Positions 35,504-46,829 of a stretch of 64,000 nt of DNA are shown here, one piece after another. The notes under the pieces were generated by a model that was not told the DNA's origin, searched no databases, and was given only the letters and a program-made list of their open reading frames with translations. Origin of the DNA: Daedaleopsis sinensis (taxonomy: Eukaryota > Basidiomycota > Agaricomycetes > Polyporales > Polyporaceae); NCBI GenBank assembly GCA_033807695.1, contig CM066304.1:4030001-4094000 (forward strand), in the 5' to 3' direction. Position 1 is the stretch's first letter; each line of letters begins with the position of its first letter. Position numbers and translations under genes: made by a program.

Positions 35504-37211
35504 ATGATCGTGGGCCTCACGCGCAACGCCCAGGGTCCTAGTGGCACAACCGTACCAAGCACCGTTCAAGACTGCAAACTAGCCATGGTTCTACGCTACG
35601 AGCAGGCTGGTACTATGGAACGAGGCCTCCAAGGAGGTGTCTCGGCTGTAGCATTCAGCCCCGATGGAGAACATGTCGCCGTTGCAGGCATGGAGGATGT
35701 TAAGGTGTATATCTATCGGGTCTCGGACAACAAACTCCTACACACCTACTCTGGCAGCGATCACGCAGTTTTGTCTCTCGAATGGCTCCCTGGAAGAGTG
35801 GACACGGTGCTATGTGGGTCCAAGGGTGGTTATATTGCCATCCTCAGGTTCAGCGCGGTACGTCGTACTCCGTGTCAGAAATGTATTCCCGATCAAGTTT
35901 CACTAACTCGTCAAAAGGATATCACTGAAGTTGCTGGCTTCTGGGCGCACAACTTTCCCGTCGAACGTCTGGCAGCTAAAGATGCTCAATTGATCTCAGG
36001 AGCCCATTCGGAAGTTCGCATCTGGAAACATATCGAGAACGGTATGATGTGGTTAACCGTTCTGGTTGAGTGGCGCCAATACTGACTACCAGGGACCTCT
36101 GTAGATGAGTGGGCGCACGTTGGAGACTTGGAGGCACCTTACACTGCCTCTAATAACGCCGATGAAGAGTTGATCGTCATGGGTATCCACTGGACGAAGA
36201 CGGTGGTGCATGCCTCAGTTGTGATCGTCACTTACATGCATCATGGCATTGTGTACGTGCATAGGGCGTTCTATATCGTCTGCATTTCGATGACCCTGGA
36301 TTTTGTAGCATCTACAATGCATATGACTGGCACCGCCTCCAGTCTATTCCGCTAGGCTGTGACATGTGAGTGGTCCGTGTATTAGCAGACCTCGCTTAAC
36401 CCTCGCGCAGTGGTGGCTCTAGTGTATCTCCCACAGGGTCTCTGATCGCATTGTCGGTTATGGGATTTGGCTTTGACTTATACGACCTCGACACCGGCGA
36501 CTGCATTGCCTCCTTCGCTGAGTCAGATGAATGCACAGGTGCATTTCGCATCGTTCCCGTCCTTTTCGTACATGGAGGGTATGCGCTTCTGGGTGGCAGT
36601 ATGATGGGAAAACCCACTCTTTGGAGCGTGTCCTACCGACGCGCTCACCAGACGCTTTCCTCCTGCCGTGAGTGTGCCGGAGTATAACACTGTGTCCGAT
36701 ACGCTAACATCTTTCCTCAGCTTTCAACACGGTTCTCGCAATTGCGGTGCGCAACGACTCATATCGGACGTTGCTTGACGGTGTACTAACCAAGCGGTGT
36801 ATTCATCGTAGGCCTATCACAGTCCCGATCTCAGCAAATTCATCATCGCGGCCGGTGCGAGCGACTCTAACGGCAAATCTGTTGTATCTGTCTGGATGGC
36901 TCGTACGTCTGGCATCTCATCGATCATCACGCTAGTCTCTTCAAGTTGCGTCTAATCACCTTCCTCAGGTGACGCCACAGTGACAAAGTCATCCCGAAGC
37001 TCCACTCTCATGAAGATTAGTGTGAGTGAGAATCATGCACCTCTCGTTCATCTCTTCTCATTCCAGATTCAAGTATATCGCAGCAGCGGTGATAGCAGGG
37101 ATCTCCATCCTCATGACGACAGGATTAGCGCGCTTGCCAAATGTTCTTCCGGCCATGGAGAAGTGGTGGGGGGTTGAGGAACAGAGCGTTGAGCACACTC
37201 GACGTAGTTAG
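35504..37211 (+). CDS. WD40-repeat protein with C-terminal membrane anchor, 419 aa
   Basis: Nine exons (35504-35857, 35918-36041, 36093-36252, 36309-36365, 36411-36667, 36721-36746, 36812-36902, 36969-37021, 37074-37211) join in frame to 419 aa. WD40-type beta-propeller motifs are visible: GGVSAVAFSPDGEHVAVAG with VYIYRV, HAVLSLEWLPGRVDTVLCG, SEVRIWKHIEN, IYNAYDWHRLQSIPLG, SPTGSLIALSVMGFGFDLYD and SKFIIAAGASDSNGKSVVSV. Near the C-terminus is a single hydrophobic helix (YIAAAVIAGISILMTTGLA) followed by a short tail, so the propeller is probably tethered to a membrane, facing the cytosol or nucleoplasm. It is divergently transcribed from the SUN gene with about 160 bp between the ATGs, which suggests joint control. 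Its role is unknown, probably as a scaffold. Confidence 0.75.
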
Positions 37212-37539
37212 AACATGTGCACTATCTAATCTCGCACCCGGCGGGCGGGCCGGGGCTTTAACCACTCTCGTACGGACGATGTGCATGCAGTTGATGCACA
37301 GCTGCCAGTGAGCCTACGATATGAGATTGACTTGCACAAGTTCACGAAGTGCGATAACATTATATGCAGACGGTAGACAAATCCGGGTAAGTCAAGGTAC
37401 ACTATGAAGACATCGCGACAGTCAGAGCAACGATAGCTCGGAGTTGGAGCTCGGAGGGTCAAGGGAGGATGCTATAGCAGTGAAATGATGAGAGTGCGTA
37501 GTATGGAATGTAACCGTTACTCACCATTCAAGAGCCGCA
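37212..37539. other. Spacer between converging cargo genes
   Basis: 3' ends of the WD40 gene and the 87-aa gene face this stretch. No gene is seen. Confidence 0.5.
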
Positions 37540-37870
37540 TTAGATGTCATAAGTACCAGGCATGAGGACCTGGTCGCTATTGCCCTGGAAGCTGAACGTT
37601 TAACGTACACACCGTGTCGTTAGCAAATTTAGGATAAAGGGTGTGCAAATAGGCTCACCACTGGCAGCCTTCTTGACAGCTGAGCAGATTCTGCTTCGTG
37701 CGGACGTTCTCCGGGGTGGCGCCCCGTGTGGCGTAGGGAGCTTCGCGAAGCTGTGGACTCTTGACATCGAACAGGGCGTGACACACCATCTGTGTACAGC
37801 CAGGTACAGCAAATAGGAAGATAGAGAGGGCTACGATGCCAGCGAAGACGAAGGCTTCAATGTCGGACAT
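37540..37870 (-). CDS. Small membrane protein, 87 aa
   Basis: Exon 1 starts at ATG 37870 (MSDIEAFVFAGIVALSIFLF) and a TG|GTGAGC donor joins through an intron containing a ctaac branch site to the acceptor gttcag, adding CFQGNSDQVLMPGTYDI and a taa stop at 37540. The product has an N-terminal membrane helix (about residues 6-24) and a Cys-containing soluble tail (CTQMVCHALF, SCQEGCQCF). No family is recognised. Such a small gene would be easy to miss. The intron and codon frame are consistent, but expression is unproven. Confidence 0.5.
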
Positions 37871-38476
37871 ATTGGACGTGGGTAGGAGGAGAGTTGTTCA
37901 CCTGTCGAGCCGGAACTGAACGATCTTGCCTCATGCCGAATGCCTTTGTTAGTGGGAGCAGCAAGGTCATTGTCTGCTCAGTGCTCTAGATCTGGGGCAC
38001 AGCCGGCGGGTTGCGCTGCAGCAAGGTCAAAGTGGGGGTGCCTGAGGCGGCGCCCAGTGGCGCTTGAGAGCGCGAGGCGTCTAAGGGAGCCCATCAGGCT
38101 AGCCCAGGTCAGCCGCGCGTCCTAGTATTCTCCCCTCTTGCAACGATCCTCACTATGCCGATACATACCGACATACTCTCCGTGAGTATCGGCAGCTCCC
38201 CGCCAGGCCCTGCAGTTCGTCCCGGCCTCCTTCGAGCACCACCCGCCGTCGCCCGACCATGGCCAAGTCCCCGCAGCTGCGATGTGACGTTGTCACGGCA
38301 CTAGAACTTGTTCGTCGCAAACCGTAGAGGTTAGGCATTATTAGACATAGTGTAGTGTAAGACAAGCAGAGGCGAACATAGAGAGAAATTCCTTCTTCAC
38401 GGTCGATTTATTCCACCCCAACACTCCGCAACCCTTACGTCAAGCTATCAAGATTGATCGCACTGGACATCTTGCA
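37871..38476. other. Spacer within the transposon cargo
   Basis: Promoter side of the 87-aa gene and 3' side of the next minus-strand gene. No gene is recognised. Confidence 0.45.
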
Positions 38477-39324
38477 TCACACTCTGTACTGTGCTGTGAG
38501 GATAGATGCAAGGAACAGAGCAACTGCAACTTACCTCGTCGTAAGAATCCTCACCGGCGGGGGGCTTTGGCAGGGACTTTCCGGCCGTTGACGGGCGGGA
38601 CGACGCAAAGGTATTGATAGCCCGAGGGAGCACTGAAGCAGACCAGCCATGAGACCAGCACGCATAGGCATGCGACACGGAGGTGTATGACTCACCGGGC
38701 AGATGTAGAGCGAAGCCGCCCTCATCGTTGGCCTTGTTCTCCCCGTCCTCGTCTCTGCCCCCGTCCTCATCCCCCTGCTCTGTGGCGCACTCCTCTAACG
38801 CCGCAAGAGGAGCGGCGAGTCGCTCACATCGGTCTCCCTGTGTGTTTGACGACGAGGACCAGCGCGGTTTGAGCAAGTTCTCGGCGCGAACTTGCTTGCG
38901 AAGGGGAGAAGAGCGAGGGGTTGTAGTCCGAGCCTGAACAAGGGACGATCGCGAGTCGAAGCTTGGATAAGGGGTGGGACGGCGAACCAAAGTGCGGTTG
39001 CGGAACCTCTGGGTAGGCACCATGAGGGGAGGACTCGAGCCCACCGTGTTAAGAGGTCTAGGAAAGTCATCGACAATAATAGTCAGTGCGTGCTGTACCG
39101 CCCCCGACAGAGCCAGACGAAGCAGGACTCACTTGGTTGTGGCTCTCTCGTCGTGAGGAGCGAACATAGTATTAGATTCCTCGCTACTGGTGGGTATTAA
39201 CTTCATCGGAGTCCGTAGTGTCTGAGGAGGTAGAACTTACGACTGCATGCGGACTATGGTTGAGCCACTCGAAGGAGAGGAACATTGATGTGAGGGAGAG
39301 CAAAGCGACGGCGGAGATTTCCAT
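38477..39324 (-). CDS. Single-pass membrane protein with acidic/basic tail, 189 aa
   Basis: Five exons (39324-39241, a 14-nt mini-exon 39146-39133, 39057-38696, 38632-38535, 38488-38477) give an unbroken 189-aa frame. The start MEISAVALLSLTSMFLSFEW is a hydrophobic signal-anchor. The rest is hydrophilic and probably disordered: a Ser/Pro/Arg-rich part (VRRPTPYPSFDSRSS), then an acidic run (EQGDEDGGRDEDGENKANDE), then FASSRPSTAGKSLPKPP and EDSYDEYRV. No domain is recognised. The mini-exon is the weakest part of the model. It shares with other cargo genes the layout of a short N-terminal anchor followed by a disordered tail. Confidence 0.5.
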
Positions 39325-39546
39325 CTTGACGGAAGGTCGTGGTGCGGTGGCAAGTGGATGGGCAGGAGGAGGGCAAAGTTCCTTTATCTTCCCCGGAATT
39401 TAGGGTTAGGGCTCCGACGTCATAGTGCGCGCCTGGCTGTACGAATCTGCGCTCAATCATGTCCTGATGGGATCTGCAAGAAACTCGCGAGGAGGTTGAA
39501 CTGTGGATACATAGTTGCACATTCGATAGCAAGTACAAGGGGTCTA

Positions 39547-40849
39547 CTACTCACTACCTAGACTCAGCCGGCCACTGCCGCTGTTAAGACCACCCTCCTG
39601 CAGCCGACGCACACTGCTCTGAATGCTCGCAAGCTGCACCTCGATGGGGATTCGAGCGTCCTCGAAGGATGGTGCACTCAGCCTGTCGCGAAGCTGAGAC
39701 AGTTCCGCATCAATCACCGACAACATCGTGCCTGCGACATACGCAACTGCAACGCTGCGATATCGCTGCACATTCCTCAGCACCGACGCGCGATTCTTCA
39801 AATCGCGGACCTTGCCTCTATTCCCTCCAAGTCGGGTCCAAAGCTCCCACAAGACGTCGTCGAGCGCCACAGCGTTGTCAAACTGCTCTCTCACGCAGAG
39901 AGAATGCGCAGTCGCGAGACGTTCGTCCAGGCGATCAAGGCTTGAGGCGGCAGCACTTGCATCGACGATGATGGCCGAGATGGAGGAGGTGAACCAGGCC
40001 AGCGACGTTTGAAAGGTTTGGAGAACGGCATGCTCGGCATGCTCAGCATCCTCTAGTCTCACGGGGGAAACGGCCGATGCTTTTGCTGCCTCGATAGCGT
40101 GGAAAGCATGTTTGTTGAACGCAGCAATGCTAGTGTTGTGACGACTCAGTGAACGCCACTCAGAGCTCAGATTGCAACCGACACGGACCTGTCAATAGTC
40201 CCGTGGACCTTTGAGGATAAGACCTGCAATCCACGCCCACTCTGCCGCGCCTCTACTATGAAATCGCCCAAGGTGGCAGACAAAATGTCCTTGGTTGCGA
40301 GATCGCTTGAGTCGACGACAATGATGAGGTCCCGGACAGCTAGCTCAGCGTGCTTGATGTTGAGCGCGAGGTCTGTTCCGAGTCCGGCTTGTGTCGTCAG
40401 ATGGTCGAGTGCGCGGTGTTGTATCTCGATCAAGCCCGGGAAATCTGCGCGAACTGTTGGAGAAGTAGGGCGTAGAGACGTGGCAGGAGCGCAGGAAGGT
40501 AGAAAGGACACAATAGGTAGCTCGCAGAGCCCCGCAAAGGTCGTCGTGTATTTGTCCTGTGCGGCGTGCCAGACACCACCGAGCATGGAGAGGAGCAACA
40601 CCACCGTCAGGGATGCCGCGAGCACGAATGAGATCGGTTTCTTCATCAGGATGAAGGTCGAGAGGAGGATATCGCCACTGTGTTGAGCAATGGCGTACAG
40701 CCAGGACGGAGCTGAACGGGTAGCGTTGTTTGGTGAAGTCAGAGAAGTCGCGGTATCCGCGAGACCAGCGGTACAGTTCTAGATATGACGGTCAGTGAAG
40801 AGGCAGCCAGCAGAGTTGATACTGCACATACTTCTTGTACAGACGCCAT
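39547..40849 (-). CDS. Helical single-pass membrane protein, 396 aa, agaricomycete family
   Basis: Exons 40849-40832, 40778-40189 and 40129-39547 join in frame to 396 aa. A short N-terminus (MASVQENCTAGLADTAT, then NNATRS) leads to one membrane helix at about residues 55-75 (ISFVLAASLTVVLLLSMLGG), followed by a long alpha-helical region with spaced Leu/Ala/Val heptads (HAELAVRDLIIVVDSSDLA, SLDRLDERLATAHSL, LDDVLWELWTRLGGNR, IDAELSQLRDRLS). I recall close relatives as a large multicopy family in polypores without an assigned function. The architecture (short head, one helix, long luminal or cytosolic helical bundle) is reminiscent of nuclear-fusion or nuclear-envelope proteins, but I see no diagnostic motif, so that is speculation. 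It lies next to the SUN gene cluster on the same strand. Confidence 0.72.
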
Positions 40850-41186
40850 GGATGCTGTTCAGGATGATGGTAGTAGATGGGAGACTTAGAATTCGAGCGT
40901 AGCGGCCTATTTGACGAACCCCAATCGTATGGCCTTTAAAACCAGAAATAACTCAAAAGCACATCACATTCACCGCCTGGACATGAAGCTTGACATAAAG
41001 CGCGACATTACGACACAAACTGTACAAACTGTCTGACAATAGCCCATTACTCTTCCTGCTCAAAGGCGTCATCCTCAGAGCGTGGTATGGCGGTCTCGCC
41101 TGGGGAAAGTGAAGGAGTCACAAATCCGTAATGCTCCTCCCCTTCTAGCGGGATGTCAGCTAGTCGAATATGAGATAGACGTCGTG

Positions 41187-42153
41187 TCACTTCTCACCTT
41201 CTTCCTCCCTGATAGGCGAGCTACGCCTATGCCTGGGTTGACGATCCTCCAGAATTGGACTTGCGAGAACACGCAGATAGGTGATTTGAAGTGCATGGAC
41301 TTCTGCGAGTCGTTGCTGAAGATGTAGGCGTCGAACATGAACCCGTGCCTTCGCATGGGCGATGTAGTGGACGAACTCAGACATATCGACCAGAGGGTGG
41401 AAGCGGAGGAAGAAGCGAGTTTGTAATGTAGGAGGAGCAGTTTGATCGCAGCTGTAAATTGCAATCCAGACACGACGTTCGGGCTGCGACTGGATGAGCG
41501 AGGCAGTTGATAAACCTGTCTTAGCACTCACCTCGTCAACACCATACCAGAAGTGCGAGTCGATGACGGTTGAGAGAAGGGGGAGCGGTCCTGACATCCC
41601 TACTCGGTCATGAGCACGTATGAGAAGGCCATCTGGTTCAGTAGAAAGTCATGATTAATAAGATTCTTGGGTCATGGGTCAAAGACGTACATATCTCTGG
41701 TGCGAGCTCTACTAGCACCACGCGCACAAGCGTTTTCGAAACGACTTGATTGCCATCCCCTCCACCCTCAATCTCTCTGTCAACTGTATCCACCACGTAG
41801 ATCACTCGGGGGGGCCTATATGTCACACTACGATTGGGCGATAAACGGTAGTGCGAAAGACGGTGACTCACGATGACATGGTGAACCTTTGGAGTATCGG
41901 CAACTTGGAGGTAACTCGGAGGGCGATGTTCATTCCAGTGAGCGACGCTTTGGCTTATATGTGTCGCGGAATTAGCCGTCACGTCACGGATGCATAGTGC
42001 TGGGAGGGGACATTGCAAGGCATAGCTGACCGTGTAGGAAGTGATGGCGACAGCACAACATGAGCGGGACCGGACGCGCGGAATAATAGCGCGCGGACTT
42101 TGCCGTAGGACAGCGTAGGACCTCGGCCCGTAGTCTTCCACGAGCGCTAGCAC
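41187..42153 (-). CDS. Unassigned cargo protein, start uncertain
   Basis: Three exons can be read: about 42153-41685 (VTANSATHISQSVAHWNEHR, YLQVADTPKVHHVIVSHRLS, SVTYRPPRVIYVVDTVDRE, LVRVVLVELAPEI), a second spanning about 41635-41532 (GLLIRAHDRVGMSGPLPLLS, IDSHFWYGVDE), and a third from about 41490 to 41187 (PERRVWIAIYSCD, RFFLRFHPLVDMSEFVHYIA, VRRLHLQQRLAEVHALQ). The body has a beta-rich look and a helical C-terminus. A hydrophobic stretch (CAVAITSYTVSYALQCPL) near the beginning could be a membrane helix. The N-terminal exon and start codon are not settled. An acidic frame upstream (EEEGLESEGEEEVEG near 42200) may belong to it. No family is recognised. Confidence 0.4.
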
Positions 42154-42414
42154 TCTTCCCCTGCACTATTCCTTCAACCTCCTCCTCCCCCTCGCTCTCA
42201 AGCCCTTCCTCCTCTGCTTGCCTCCGGACGCGAATAAACAAGACTATGATTTTGCAAGACAGCTTTGCTTGACAAGCGCAATTGACACATATTCGCAGGG
42301 AATGTCGTGATTACCGTGCATTCTAAAGGGCATTCGTGTCTGGTCACTGCATGAATCCCTCAAATCCACGCCGACAACGCGGGTGCGGGCACTCTCATCC
42401 GCAGTGTGTCACCC

Positions 42415-43226
42415 ATGTCCTGGATACTTCAGTGAGTAACTTAATAGTAGTGACACGATGGTTATACTGACACACTCAGCTTGTCTTTCGAGGCCGTCGA
42501 CGCGCTGATTTGGGGTCCAGCTTCAGACGACGGCCACTGTGCGAGCGAGCGTGCTTATGTGTCTATCATCGAGAACAAGAGTAACGACTCTGGTCAGTCT
42601 ACCCTATCGTGTTCTCACCCACACATTTTCTGACCCCAAGACAGCGTACGTCTGCATCATAGGACGCACTCCCCGGACCTTGTTTGCTATCGACTTGATA
42701 CAACTTGCAAGTCGATGTACGTACATGCGTCCGGTATGTCATAGCTTGTAGACTCTATCGCCATCTCTTAGATGCTAATTAGAGGAATTTTCAGTCCCTG
42801 GACGTCGTGACCTTCCACAATCACCATGGTGGCGTGCATCTCACGTTCTCCTGTCCTTATGACACGGATCGGTTCGACAACCATCGCAAAACTGGTGCCA
42901 AGACTCAGCGATCCGAGCAGCCAGCGCCGTCGCTGGATGACCTACAAATCTTAGGCTTGGTGAAGAATGACGCATTCACGTCGTTGCGCTACAGGCGCGG
43001 CCAAATTCTGGTCCGGACCTGTGAGTTTTTATTCCGCGAAACTCTTGCAGATGATCCAGTGGAGCTGGTCACCGTCTATGGGGACGACAAGATCGACGAC
43101 GAGCTGGAGAACAGTGATGACGAAACTTGGTCTCTGAGCTCAAGCGAACCTGAGCCTGGTTCCGGCCATTTATTCCAGGAGATGGTCACACAACTCGACT
43201 ACGCTTGGTTTGAACTCGACGTATGA
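42415..43226 (+). CDS. Unassigned cargo protein A of a pair, 207 aa
   Basis: Exons 42415-42431 (17 nt), 42480-42592, 42645-42706 and 42795-43226 join in frame to 207 aa. The third intron uses a GC donor (gcaagt), which makes a smooth join of IDLIQL to SLDVVTFHNHHGG. The protein begins MSWILHLSFEAVDALIWG and contains YVCIIGRTPRTLFAIDLIQL and VHLTFSCPYDTDRF. It ends with a strongly acidic tail (DDKIDDELENSDDETWSLSS, EPEPGSG). No membrane helix or known domain is seen. Exon 1 length and the intron phase series (2, 1, 0) equal those of the next gene, suggesting ancient paralogy. Confidence 0.55.
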
Positions 43227-43500
43227 TAGCTGCTGTACTCTGCCTAAGCCGTCATACTTATTACGCCCGGTGCATAGCCAAGAGCTTGAACGTTGCGATT
43301 GAGCGTCAAAATATCTTCTTCCAACGTCCATCACCTACCCCGGCCCCTCGCCTACAACAAAGCAAGCATTCCACATTGAAGCACAACACCTTTGTCTTGC
43401 CTCGAGTCATGATCATTCAGCTTTCGCTTGGACTTCTCGCACGTCTGCTTTCCACCCGCCTCCTCCCCACTTTGCTGCCTCTTATGAGATTTGGTTCACT

Positions 43501-44223
43501 ATGTCTGCCCCGTCATCGTGAGTTAGATGCCCTCAATCGTCCTCTCTATACTCACTGTATGATGCTAATTACAGCAATCTGAGCAACTTGACCTTGAATA
43601 CGAATGCTCATTGGGCTCAAGACCCCGAAGGGAAGGGAGCGCAGTCGCCCGAGTTGGTCTGGAAGGATGCTCAAGTAGCATTATCAGAGATCTCCCCTGG
43701 TATATGTGAGTATATTACTTCTTTACCTTGAGTTCGCTCGAGCTGTCCTTCCAGATGGACTGGTTGTCTGCGATGCCGTGCCATACGGCGACACTCATGC
43801 GCGTCTTCCCAATGGCTGCATGGTATCTCAAGTCATAACGCCGAATGTCGCTATCAAGACGACTGAGGTACAAACGCCTGAGGTACGATTTGTCTATCTT
43901 CAAATTTCCTCGTCTTATCCGCTCTCTTGTAGCTGAGAACCTTTGTGACGGTCGTTGAAGTGACCAAGCAACCACGTTTTCACCTCCATTTCACGACGTT
44001 CCTCGACTACCTACTCTTCTCTCGTGCACTTCTGGACGCCATGATTGCAGCCGAGGTTCTGCAACAAAAGATTATGGCGGGTTTCCAACAAATCATCGAC
44101 GTCCTCCCAACCGTGGCAACATCCATGGGTAAGTTATCCTAGTCTTGTTACCTCTTTCTTCATCCCATTAAGCCCACATTGGCAGTCAACGAGGAGCACA
44201 TTGCTGCGGACGAAGAGCTGTGA
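43501..44223 (+). CDS. Unassigned cargo protein B of a pair, 164 aa
   Basis: Exons 43501-43517 (17 nt), 43575-43705, 43755-43867, 43933-44128 and 44186-44223 join in frame to 164 aa. It begins MSAPSSNLSNLTLNTNAHW and contains WKDAQVALSEISPGIY, GLVVCDAVPYGD, NGCMVSQVITPNVAIKTTE and FVTVVEVTKQPRFHLHFTTF. A helical part follows (DAMIAAEVLQQKIMAGFQQI), ending VNEEHIAADEEL. The beta-strand-like pattern TVVEVTKQPRFHLHF aligns in position with VVTFHNHHGGVHLTF of the preceding gene. No known family. Intron positions support a real gene. Confidence 0.55.
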
Positions 44224-44694
44224 ACATGCGTACGCGCGTAAGCTACTTACAGTCACCGTAATTAAGGCTTGCTGCCTGGCACTGTTCCTGTCTCATTTGT
44301 TTGTGATACTTGTAATATACTCGGTGATTGCATAAGTCGTACCCTGATCTCCCGGGCCTCAGGGCTGAAGGCAAGACGGTCAGACGTCGGTTGAAGAGAC
44401 CCGTGGGGCCGGCCCGCGGCCGGGCGTTCGCAACATGGATAGGCGCTTGGGGGCGCGTCCCCTCGTCTAGACGTCTATCACCAGCCCCCTCACCGTTCAT
44501 CGATCATCCTTCGTTCTTCGTACCCGCCTTTGATTTCCGACGGCAAATAGTTCCTCTGGTCTTTATCTCATGAAAGTGGTGAAGCACAATACCTACAGGA
44601 ACGCTCGACAAACATCCTTTGTTCACGAGAGCTCCTTTAAAGGTATGAAGCCAGGTCGAAATCGCGCTACCTTCGACATTCTGCCCCGCTCGCC
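44224..44694. other. Spacer before the tandem paralogue cluster
   Basis: No gene is recognised. It is the presumed promoter of the first tandem paralogue. Confidence 0.45.
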
Positions 44695-46048
44695 ATGTCG
44701 ATCACAATTGAGTTCCCGACCTTGTTCGCCCTCGCGGCATTAGCTGTGGTCACGGCCTCCTACATCCATCTTCTGCGCTCCAGCTTGGCACAAGAACAAC
44801 GTCGTCCCGTAGACAGTCCTCTCGGCCAGAACATCCCGAGTGGCCCACCTGCGGAGCCCTCCTCCGTCTCCAACAGTGGTATCAGGGCTGCTGGCAAGCG
44901 GCCGGTGAACCTCTATGAGAGTGCCAGGCAGACTCTCGAGACAACTGGTGAGATGTAAGTCATGTTCGCCTTGCCACCAGGGTCCATGAACGCTCACCGA
45001 GACCCACCCATAGGTCCAAACCTAGGCGTTCGCTTCCCCTTTCCGAGTCTGAGGACGAGGACGAAGCCCCGGCGGCTCGTCCGTTCAAGTCTGTTCCTTC
45101 TAAGTCCCCCTCCAACTCGACGGTGCGAGCCTCATCCTCATTCTCAACGTCGACGGTGCGAGCTTCGACCTCTTCCTTGACGCCAACGGCTCGAGCTTCA
45201 AGCTCTTCTTCAACGTCGACGGTCCAAGGTCCACCTAATCCTCAGCCCGAGGTCAAGCCCGCCATCCATTCTCTTCCATCCGTTCCCTTCCACTCACCCG
45301 CCCCTCTCGGGGTCGGGTCCGCTTCCTCTGCTGCATCCCGCTCGGCGACCCCGGCGCCTTTCATCGCTTCTGTCCCCGTGCAACGCCGGTCCGCCACCGT
45401 CGACCGGGACCTCGCTCCCATGAGTGCGGCTGGGACTGTCTCTACCCGAGCATCCAAGGCTCGAGCGCTCAGTCCGGCCTCTACACTGACCAGTGTAGAC
45501 TCTATGGAGGTTTGTACTACATGTCTGCTATAGCGGTCACTGCTCACTCATGCTCGCTTAGTTCGACTCAATGTACCGAGCGGTCAGCGCAGTTCGCCAG
45601 AGCCCGACACCGTCCGTATCGTCGACGTCCAGCAAGGCCAAAGGATGGACAAGCTCTGAAGGCACCGGCACCTTAGACGCTCCGCCGGACAACTTGAACC
45701 CGCCTCCTGCCCTGGGCGATGTCTACAAGTACGTCGACACCCAAGAGGAGGATCGGCCGATGTACCAGCTGTGGCTTAGGGTCGCCAACCATGAAGGGGA
45801 ACACGTCTGGATGCCGGTCTCCATGGGGCACAAGAGGTACGACGGTCGTAGGCTCATCCTCACCCCGGTGAAGAAGGAGCCCTCGTGGGTGCTGGAGAAG
45901 CGCTACCGGACGGTCATGCGTGGTGAGGAGAAGACCTTCGAGGAGCAGGCGGTCTCACTTAGTGCCCCACCGCGACTGAGTACGTCTTCTGTTACCCACC
46001 TAATCTGCCATCTGACGCTTTGTAGTGATGCTCCCCAGTCGCGTATAA
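44695..46048 (+). CDS. Tandem anchored paralogue 1, 398 aa
   Basis: Exons 44695-44954, 45014-45509, 45562-45979 and 46026-46048 join in frame to 398 aa. The N-terminus is a membrane anchor (FPTLFALAALAVVTASYIHL, residues about 7-26). A long Ser/Thr/Pro-rich linker follows, with an internal repeat (STVRASS, STVRAST, PTARASS, STVQGPP). The C-terminal domain, about residues 300-365, reads GDVYKYVD, then MYQLWLRV, HVWMPV, GHKRYDGRRLILTP and PSWVLEKRYRT. The same domain recurs in the next two genes. It is small (about 65 aa), with conserved Trp and an Asp-Gly-x-Arg-Leu core, and I cannot assign it to a named family. Topology is either membrane-tethered with the domain outside the membrane, or secreted. 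Confidence 0.7.
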
Positions 46049-46829
46049 GATTCTAAGTGCTCACCACGTCGTCGACGACGACCACAAGTCGTGCACTTAG
46101 TACGCTCCCTGAACCTTCTCCATCTTCTCCGTTCCTCAAGCCTCCCCCCCAGTCCGTCTCCTGTATGCTATCGAGTTTCCTGTAATCCTTCCCCGTGACA
46201 CACTCCCTGTCTCATTCCGTTTCTTGTATGCGACTTGACGTCATTATCCGGCCTGCAGCTGGCTGCCATCCTCTGTCCCCTCCGTTATCCTACATATACG
46301 CGCCCGACCACTACCAGTTAATTGTACCTACTCCTCCACTCCCTTCATCGCTCCGTCGTCCTCTATATTCTGGAGGCTCTCATACACGCTCCCTGTTATA
46401 ATGCTATTCCTACGTGCCCTATTGCAGTAAGCCGGCGTGCATGTACCGAACTTGAGTGAAGCGCTAGAAGGGTGGGCAAGCTCCGATGGCGTGCCGGTGA
46501 CGGCCCGCACGAATGTCGATAAGCGCCGACCGCGCGGTCCAGCGCTTTGGCGGTTTGAGATCCTTTTGCCCTGCATCCTCTGCCACAAGTGCCCTTGCGT
46601 TCAACGTTCAACGTTCAACCCTATTCAAACCCCATGCCGTGCAAAGTGCTTGCACCATGCGCAACTCATTCATTGGACGAGCGACAATGCATAAAGTATG
46701 TGACAAAGGTCTTGCTGGCTCAACTCACATATTTCAAGCCAGCGCACCTCAGCTTGCCCTAACATCCCATCCTCATCTTCCAGCTTGCCCTAACACCTCA
46801 TCCTCATCCTCCACCTCATTTTCTTTCAC
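46049..46829. other. Spacer between tandem paralogues 1 and 2
   Basis: About 780 bp. No gene is recognised. It includes two short direct repeats (cagcttgccctaaca at about 46750 and 46782) close to the next ATG. Confidence 0.45.

Noticed and set aside
43021..43050. Possible 30-bp intron (gtgagt...ttgcag) in cargo protein A
   Set aside because: It is shorter than the usual fungal minimum of about 40-45 bp, and reading through it keeps the frame.
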